Assembly: GCA_021648225.1 (NCBI GenBank)
Contig: JAKITE010000035.1
Location: forward strand, 1-22,235
Length of the DNA stretch: 22,235 nucleotides
Direction of reading: 5' to 3'
Source: Paracoccaceae bacterium
GTDB lineage: Bacteria; Pseudomonadota; Alphaproteobacteria; Rhodobacterales; Rhodobacteraceae
Position numbers and translations under genes: made by a program. Each line of letters starts with the position of its first letter. Within the stretch, counting starts at the first letter, position 1. The notes under the pieces were generated by a model. The model did not search any database. It saw nothing but the letters and a program-made list of their open reading frames with translations, and was not told the origin of the DNA. Below are positions 7,546-12,530 of the stretch, one piece after another.

Positions 7546-8727
7546 ATGACCCTTTCATTTGGCCGCGATATTTTCATGACCCCGGGTCCGTCGATTATGC
7601 CCGATACGGTTCTAAATGCCATGCACCGCGCCGCGCCCAATATTTATGAGGGCGAACTGGTTGATATGACCCGCAGTATTTTTGCTGATCTGAAAACAAT
7701 TGTCGGCACAAACGGCCATGGCGTTATCTATATTTGCAACGGGCATGGCGTATGGGAGGCAGCGTTAAGCAATGTGTTGCAACAGGGCGACAAAACCCTG
7801 AATCCGGCGACCGGCAGCTTTGCCCATGGCTGGGCTGATCTTGCGCGCAAAATGGGGTTTTGCCCCGAGATTATGGAATTCGGCAAATCCCGTGGCATGG
7901 AGCCCGCCAAGATAGAATCGCGCCTCAGGGAGGATAAATCCCATGAAATAAAGGCAATCATGATTACCCACACAGATACATCCAGCGGTTTGCGCAATGA
8001 TATTGTGGCGGTGCGGGCCGCCATGGATGCCGCCGGGCACCCCGCGCTTTTGCTGGTGGATTGTGTGGCCTCCATTGGCTGCGAGCGGTTTGAGATGGAT
8101 GTTTGGGGGGTCGATGTGGTGGTGACCGCCAGTCAAAAAGGCCTGATGACCCCGCCCGGGCTTGGTTATGTGTTTTTTAACGACAAGGCGGCAAAAATTG
8201 CTGACGCCACCCCGAAACCTTCCCCCTATTGGGATTGGGCACCACGGGTCAAAGCCGAATTTTTCTATCACCAGTTTTCCGGCACCGCACCCACCCACCA
8301 CCTGTTTGGCCAACGGGCCGCGCTGGATATGATCATGGCTGAGGGCATTGAAAATGTCTGGAACCGCCACGAGGTTTTTGCCCGTGCCATTTGGGCAGCA
8401 GTTGAAACATGGGGTTCGGACGGGCCGCTATATCTTAATGTCAAAAACCCGGCCCGGCGTTCAAATGCGGTAACAACTATCCTTACGGATGGGTTCAATT
8501 GCACCCCCTTGCGGCAATGGTGCGAAGAAAAAGCCGGCCTGACACTGGGATTGTTGATTGGCTTTGACAATTACGATAACGGCTTTCGCATTGGCCATAT
8601 GGGGCATTTGAATCCGCCTATGGTTTTGGGCGCATTGGCGACAATTGATGCAGGATTAAAGGCGCTAAAAATCCCCCATGGCAAGGGCGCATTAACCGCA
8701 GCCAGCCAAATCATCGCCAACAGCTAA
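7546..8727 (+). CDS. Class-V PLP aminotransferase (serine/alanine/ureidoglycine-glyoxylate type)
   Basis: A 393-residue fold-type I aminotransferase of the alanine/serine-glyoxylate group. The start LSFGRDIFMTPGPSIMP has the TPGP substrate loop. HTDTSSG (142-148) corresponds to the HxETSTG box, with Asp in place of the usual Glu. LLLVDCVASIG has the PLP-nitrogen Asp172, and TASQKGLMTPPG has the Schiff-base lysine, Lys198. A strong AGGAG lies 6 bases before the ATG. The usual amino acceptor of relatives is glyoxylate. The facing operon for ureide breakdown makes glyoxylate, so a role as ureidoglycine-glyoxylate aminotransferase (PucG-like) or in disposing of glyoxylate as glycine is attractive. 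That is inference from context; serine-glyoxylate aminotransferase is the main alternative. The 130 bp between it and the divergent ABC exporter gene hold both promoters, but I could not pick clear boxes. Confidence 0.85.
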   Translation: MTLSFGRDIFMTPGPSIMPDTVLNAMHRAAPNIYEGELVDMTRSIFADLKTIVGTNGHGVIYICNGHGVWEAALSNVLQQGDKTLNPATGSFAHGWADLARKMGFCPEIMEFGKSRGMEPAKIESRLREDKSHEIKAIMITHTDTSSGLRNDIVAVRAAMDAAGHPALLLVDCVASIGCERFEMDVWGVDVVVTASQKGLMTPPGLGYVFFNDKAAKIADATPKPSPYWDWAPRVKAEFFYHQFSGTAPTHHLFGQRAALDMIMAEGIENVWNRHEVFARAIWAAVETWGSDGPLYLNVKNPARRSNAVTTILTDGFNCTPLRQWCEEKAGLTLGLLIGFDNYDNGFRIGHMGHLNPPMVLGALATIDAGLKALKIPHGKGALTAASQIIANS

Positions 8728-8734
8728 GCCAGAA

Positions 8735-8752
8735 CCGAGCGCAGCGAGGCCA
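8735..8752 (+). repeat. Copy 2 of the CCGAGCGYAGCGAGGCCA motif
   Basis: The sequence ccgagcgcagcgaggcca starts 8 bases after the stop of the class-V aminotransferase gene and differs at one base from the copies at 3448 and 12443. A short hairpin, ACCGC-AAA-GCGGT (8773-8785), follows in the same gene-free stretch. Confidence 0.65.
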
Positions 8753-8898
8753 CCGCCCGAACCCTTCGTGTAACCGCAAAGCGGTGCAACGGAGGGGAGG
8801 GCAATTCCTTTTTGATGTAATATCCAACGCCAAACCAACGCTCCCGCAGTCCGGCGCCAGAATTGCTAATGCAATTCGACCCCTTCCTTTGGGCATGG

Positions 8899-8925
8899 CC
8901 CTCGGCTACGCCTTCGGGTTTTTTT
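8899..8925 (+). terminator. Probable intrinsic terminator of the class-V aminotransferase gene
   Basis: CCC (8899-8901) pairs with GGG (8916-8918) and GGC (8904-8906) with GCC (8910-8912) across a small internal loop. Seven T residues (8919-8925) follow at once. It lies about 170 bp beyond the stop codon. A second small stem, GGGC-ATG-GCCC, lies just upstream at 8891-8901 and overlaps the first arm. The T-run is convincing; the stem is imperfect. The rest of the 220-bp stretch 8728-8947 contains the repeat copy at 8735 and no credible gene. Confidence 0.55.
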
Positions 8926-8947
8926 GAGTATTTAAGCAACAAAGAAG

Positions 8948-9409
8948 TCAGGTTAGGCTTGGCAATTGCACCGTATCAAAAAATAATTCCTCAAGGTTTG
9001 GCCCTTCGCCTGCGCGGTCTACCACCAGAAAATCTTGCGCGGCACCCAGCACCAGCAACGGATGGTGCCAGACACCCGCATGATATTGCACCCCTTGGTC
9101 GCCCTTGCAATGAAACGCCCGCAGGCCCGCTGCGTCGGGTGTTTCGGAAACCACCGCCAGCCAGTCCTGCCCGCCAAGCGGCACAAATGCCTGAGAGCCA
9201 AGCGGGTGACATTCCAGCATAGCCACGCTTAAATCGCGGGGGCGGCCTCTGAAAATTGACAGGATCACGTCCTGGTCCGATTGCGCAGTTGCCAATTGGT
9301 GAAACCTTGTGGTGAAACCGTCATTGATTTCAACCGCCGTGGCGGGGTCGGCTTCGATTACTTCGCCAAAGGGGGCAAAAGCCTCTGATGTCAGGGGTTC
9401 TATTTTCAT
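8948..9409 (-). CDS. allA: Ureidoglycolate lyase
   Basis: Cleaves (S)-ureidoglycolate to glyoxylate and urea, the last ureide step of purine breakdown. The 153-residue length fits AllA (about 160). The family motifs ECHPLGSQAFVPLGG (66-80) and QYHAGVWHHPLL (108-119) are present, as is the N-terminal LTSEAFAPFGEVIE (6-19). Its ATG overlaps the stop codon of the ureidoglycine aminohydrolase gene by 4 bases, so the two products are probably translationally coupled and act one after the other. It is the last gene of the minus-strand operon that begins at 12230. Confidence 0.95.
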   Translation of the reverse strand: MKIEPLTSEAFAPFGEVIEADPATAVEINDGFTTRFHQLATAQSDQDVILSIFRGRPRDLSVAMLECHPLGSQAFVPLGGQDWLAVVSETPDAAGLRAFHCKGDQGVQYHAGVWHHPLLVLGAAQDFLVVDRAGEGPNLEELFFDTVQLPSLT

Positions 9410-10221
9410 AATTTCAGCCTTGGATGCCGGTTGACGTCTTTATACAGCAAATACCGGAACGGTTCTTCGCTGGTGGCAATGCAGGCTTGCGGGCAAAACG
9501 CCCTGAGCCACATAAAATCTCCCGGCACCACATGCACCCAGTCTTCATTCAGTTTATAATCCGCCTCGCCTTGCAGCACATAAAGCCCGTGTTCCATGAC
9601 ATGGGTTTCAAGAAACGGGATCAATCCGCCCTTTTGAAAGGTCACAATATTGACATGCATGTCGTGGCGCATGTCGCTTGGGTCAACAAACCGCGTCGTT
9701 GACCAAACTCCGTCGCAATCGGGCATTTCGGTGGGCGTAACCGCTTGATCGCTGGTGACAAAGGCATCTGGGGGGTTGATGCCGTCAACCGCCTCATAGC
9801 TTTTGCGAATCCAGTGAAAGGTTGCGGTATAACTGCTGGAATTTTCAACACGCCATGTTGTATCAGCCGGAATATAGGCATAGCCGCCAGCGTTTAACTG
9901 ATAGAATTCGTCCCCAATCCAAAGATCAATCTGCCCTTCAACCACAAACAACACCGCTTGCGCCGTCGCATCCGGTTCGGGTGCGTCACTGCCGCCATTC
10001 GGCGCGATTTCAACAATATATTGCGCAAAGGTTTCCGCAAATCCGCTCAAAGGCCGCGCAATGATCCACGCGCGGGTTTTATCCCAGAACGGCAGATTAC
10101 TGGCGACAATATCGGTCATGGTCGAGCGCGGAATTACGGCGTAAGCATCGGTAAAAACCTCGGTGCTTTCCATTTTGGCATCTTGGGGTGGCAAGCCTCG
10201 TGCCGGTGTTGCGTAGCGCAT
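9406..10221 (-). CDS. allE: (S)-ureidoglycine aminohydrolase, bicupin
   Basis: Releases ammonia from (S)-ureidoglycine to give (S)-ureidoglycolate, the substrate of the next gene's product. It is a 271-residue protein of two cupin domains. The N-terminal cupin has FVVEGQIDLWIGDEFYQLNAG (92-112). The C-terminal cupin carries a complete Mn2+ site: Glu205 and His207 in LETHVMEHG, then His211 and Gln245, the same E-H-H-Q pattern as in the plant and E. coli enzymes. A known label for this family also mentions allantoicase; nothing here supports that second activity. GGGAGAG lies about 10 bases before the ATG, slightly far. The puuE stop lies 27 bases upstream and allA overlaps its end by 4 bases. 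Confidence 0.93.
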   Translation of the reverse strand: MRYATPARGLPPQDAKMESTEVFTDAYAVIPRSTMTDIVASNLPFWDKTRAWIIARPLSGFAETFAQYIVEIAPNGGSDAPEPDATAQAVLFVVEGQIDLWIGDEFYQLNAGGYAYIPADTTWRVENSSSYTATFHWIRKSYEAVDGINPPDAFVTSDQAVTPTEMPDCDGVWSTTRFVDPSDMRHDMHVNIVTFQKGGLIPFLETHVMEHGLYVLQGEADYKLNEDWVHVVPGDFMWLRAFCPQACIATSEEPFRYLLYKDVNRHPRLKL

Positions 10222-10248
10222 TCTACCAGCTCTCCCTAACTTGAATAT

Positions 10249-11136
10249 TCATGCAGGATTTTCCTTTCGCCAATGATTGGCAATTTCCAGCCGCGTTGCG
10301 CACCAGACCTTATCATGCCCTTGCACATACTCCAGAAACCGCAGCAGCGCCGCCGCGCGCCCCGGTCGGCCAACCAAACGGCAATGCAGACCCACAGACA
10401 TCATACGCCCACCCTCGGCATAAAGCACATCAAAACTGTCTTTCAGATAGCTGAAAAACTGGTCGCCGGAATTGAACCCCTGAGGCGAGGCAAAGCGCAT
10501 GTCATTGGCATCCAGCGTATAGGGCACCATCAAAAACGGCCCCTTGGGGCCTTTGATATAATACGGGATTTCATCTGCATAACTATCCGCCGAATATTCG
10601 AACCCCGCCTCCATGGTCAGGGCATGGGTGTTTTCGGAGGATCGGCCCTGATACATGCCTTTGGGGGGCGACCCAGTAATTTCAGCATGAATTTCAATTG
10701 CTTGCGCGATATGTTGGCGCTCGACATCTATTGGCACATCTTTGTAATCAATCCATTTATACCCGTGACTGGCAATTTCCCAATCGGCGTCTTGCATGGC
10801 CGCCACCGCATCGGGGTTGCGCGCCATTGCCATGGCTACGCCAAAAACCGTAACCGGAATATTGCGATTGGTAAACATGCGATGCAACCGCCAGAACCCG
10901 GCCCGCGAGCCGTATTCATAGATCGATTCCATATTCATATGCCGCTGACCAGCCCAAGCTGCAGCGCCTACGATTTCCGACAGAAACGCCTCGGAAGCGG
11001 CATCGCCGTGCAGGGTGCAATTCTCGCCGCCCTCCTCGTAATTAATCACAAACTGGAGCGCGATTTTTGCACCCTCCGGCCAATTGGCCTGGGGTGGGTT
11101 GGCCCCGTATCCGATCATATCGCGCGGGTAAGTCAT
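10249..11136 (-). CDS. puuE: Allantoinase, PuuE type (polysaccharide-deacetylase fold)
   Basis: Hydrolyses the ring of allantoin to allantoate. The 295-residue protein belongs to the metal-independent allantoinases related to polysaccharide deacetylases, not the amidohydrolase AllB. Supporting segments are INYEEGGENCTLHGD (31-45), the YEYGSRAGFWRL stretch (73-84) and SHGYKWIDY (123-131), all typical of PuuE. In Pseudomonas the gene belongs to the urate/allantoin cluster. The start ATG at 11136 overlaps the stop of the upstream aminotransferase gene by 4 bases, placing it in the middle of a single operon. The enzyme for the next step, allantoate hydrolysis, is not in the window and must be encoded elsewhere. 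Confidence 0.94.
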   Translation of the reverse strand: MTYPRDMIGYGANPPQANWPEGAKIALQFVINYEEGGENCTLHGDAASEAFLSEIVGAAAWAGQRHMNMESIYEYGSRAGFWRLHRMFTNRNIPVTVFGVAMAMARNPDAVAAMQDADWEIASHGYKWIDYKDVPIDVERQHIAQAIEIHAEITGSPPKGMYQGRSSENTHALTMEAGFEYSADSYADEIPYYIKGPKGPFLMVPYTLDANDMRFASPQGFNSGDQFFSYLKDSFDVLYAEGGRMMSVGLHCRLVGRPGRAAALLRFLEYVQGHDKVWCATRLEIANHWRKENPA

Positions 11137-12230
11137 GTGATTGCTTTCAATGCTTCGGGTAATGCTTTTTCAAACAGGTCAAGGTCGGCTGGTCGCCCTG
11201 CCGAAACCCGAATACAGCGATCCCCGGGGGCAACAAAAGGCATGCGCACAAAAATATCGCGCGCCATCAACGCCCCAACCAGCGCCCGCGCATAATCGCC
11301 ATCACGCCCGCAATCCATGGTGACAAAATTAGTGGCCGAAGATAATGGCTCCAACCCGTTCCAACGGGCAATATCGCCGAGGCGCGCCTTGGCGGAAGTC
11401 ACATTTGCCAGCGTTTCCGCCAGATATTCCTGATCTTGCAAGGCTGCCAAAGCCCCCGCCTGCGCCGCGCGGTTCATACCAAAATGATTGCGCACCTTGT
11501 TGAAAGAATCAATCAAATCCGCATGGCCAATCGCATAGCCTACCCGCGCGCCCGCCATGCCATATGCTTTGGAAAAGGTGCGAAACCGGATGACATTCGG
11601 GTTGGAAACATCAATTGTTGGCGCGGTGCCGTTAGGTGCAAATTCGATATAGGCCTCGTCAAGACAAAGCACCGCGCCATTTGGCAAATTGTCGATCATA
11701 TCCTGCACAATGGCAGCGCTGTGCCAGCTACCCATCGGATTATCGGGATTGGCCAGATAAATCAGGCTGGCATCCACCTGTCGCGCTTTGGCAAGCAAGG
11801 CGGCAGGGTCCTCAGCATCGTTCAAATACGGCACGGTTTCCAGCGTGCCGCCATAACCGGCGACATGGAAATTAAAGGTCGGATAACCGCCTTTGGAGGT
11901 GACAACCGGCGTGTCATGTTCCACCAACATACGACAAAGCGAGCCAAGCAAGCCGTCAATTCCCGCACCGACCACGATATTTTCAACCGCGACCTTATGA
12001 TGGGCCGCCAAAGCATGTTTCAGGTCATGGTTTTCAGGGTCCCCATATTTCCAGATATCAGGAATGGCGGCTTGCATCGCCTGTATCGCCTTGGGAGAAG
12101 GCCCAAAAACATTTTCATTGGCCCCTAATCTGGCCGCAAAAACCGAACCGCGTGCGCGTTCCTGGGTTTCAGGGCCAACAAAGGGCACGGTAGAGGGTAG
12201 CGAAGCCACAAGCGGGGTAAAACGGGGCAA
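11133..12230 (-). CDS. PLP aminotransferase class I/II, HisC-like, first gene of the ureide operon
   Basis: A 365-residue fold-type I aminotransferase similar to histidinol-phosphate or aromatic aminotransferases. Counting from the TTG at 12230, it has LGANENVFGPSP (about 35-46), LANPDNPMG with the PLP-contacting Asn161, LDEAYIEF with Asp191 and Tyr194, and the Schiff-base Lys221 in TFSKAYGMAGARVGY. I chose TTG 12230 because AAAGGA lies 7-8 bases upstream and the resulting start, PRFTPLVASLPSTVPF, gives the family's usual length. A longer frame from TTG 12315-12317 adds 29 residues without a ribosome site. Being translationally coupled to puuE, it is more likely to act in ureide or amino-acid nitrogen use than in histidine synthesis. 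Its real amino donor is unknown. Confidence 0.85.
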   Translation of the reverse strand: MPRFTPLVASLPSTVPFVGPETQERARGSVFAARLGANENVFGPSPKAIQAMQAAIPDIWKYGDPENHDLKHALAAHHKVAVENIVVGAGIDGLLGSLCRMLVEHDTPVVTSKGGYPTFNFHVAGYGGTLETVPYLNDAEDPAALLAKARQVDASLIYLANPDNPMGSWHSAAIVQDMIDNLPNGAVLCLDEAYIEFAPNGTAPTIDVSNPNVIRFRTFSKAYGMAGARVGYAIGHADLIDSFNKVRNHFGMNRAAQAGALAALQDQEYLAETLANVTSAKARLGDIARWNGLEPLSSATNFVTMDCGRDGDYARALVGALMARDIFVRMPFVAPGDRCIRVSAGRPADLDLFEKALPEALKAIT

Positions 12231-12385
12231 ATCATAATCCTTTTGATCAGTCCCGATATTTATACGCGCCCCCAAAGAACAAGCAAACGAAAACCTTGCC
12301 CGGGTTTCCCCGAACAAGGCCGTATTCTACTTCGACGGCCATCGGCGTCCCCGCCTGTACCGCTGGTTAAACCTTATGTAAAAGT

Positions 12386-12530
12386 ATTTCTATTTCGTTA
12401 AAATATCCCCGCCGGAGGCAAGAAGTTTTTGCGCAGCGGCCATGGCCTCGCTACGCTCGGCAAACGGGGGCTGCTCGCCCCCTCGCGCCATTCGGCGCAT
12501 CCCCCCGGGATATTTGGGCGAAATAGAAAT
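12386..12530. repeat. Intergenic hairpin mosaic bounded by imperfect inverted repeats
   Basis: The 299 bp between the HisC-like gene and valS contain no gene. Bases 12386-12410 (atttctatttcg...aaatatcccc) and 12507-12530 (gggatattt...cgaaatagaaat) form an inverted repeat of about 24 bp with a few mismatches. Between the arms, left to right, are the palindrome GGCCATGGCC (12439-12448), the 18-bp motif shared with 3448 and 8735, a GGGGGC/GCCCCC hairpin (12466-12482, 5-base loop) and a GCGCC/GGCGC hairpin (12485-12498, 4-base loop). The right arm touches the valS stop codon at 12530-12532. It could act as a transcript-end structure for valS or be a non-autonomous repeat element. Confidence 0.7.
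12443..12460 (-). repeat. Copy 3 of the CCGAGCGYAGCGAGGCCA motif
   Basis: Read on the minus strand this is ccgagcgtagcgaggcca, identical to the copy after suhB. It lies about 70 bp beyond the valS stop in the direction of valS transcription, inside the hairpin mosaic. Confidence 0.65.

Noticed and set aside
10273..11295. Plus-strand open frame of 340 codons
   Set aside because: It is antisense to puuE and the end of the HisC-like gene, both of which have full family motifs; the plus translation has none.
12231..12317. Longer start (TTG 12317) for the HisC-like aminotransferase
   Set aside because: It has no ribosome site and adds 29 residues beyond family length; TTG 12230 has AAAGGA at proper spacing. 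It cannot be fully excluded.
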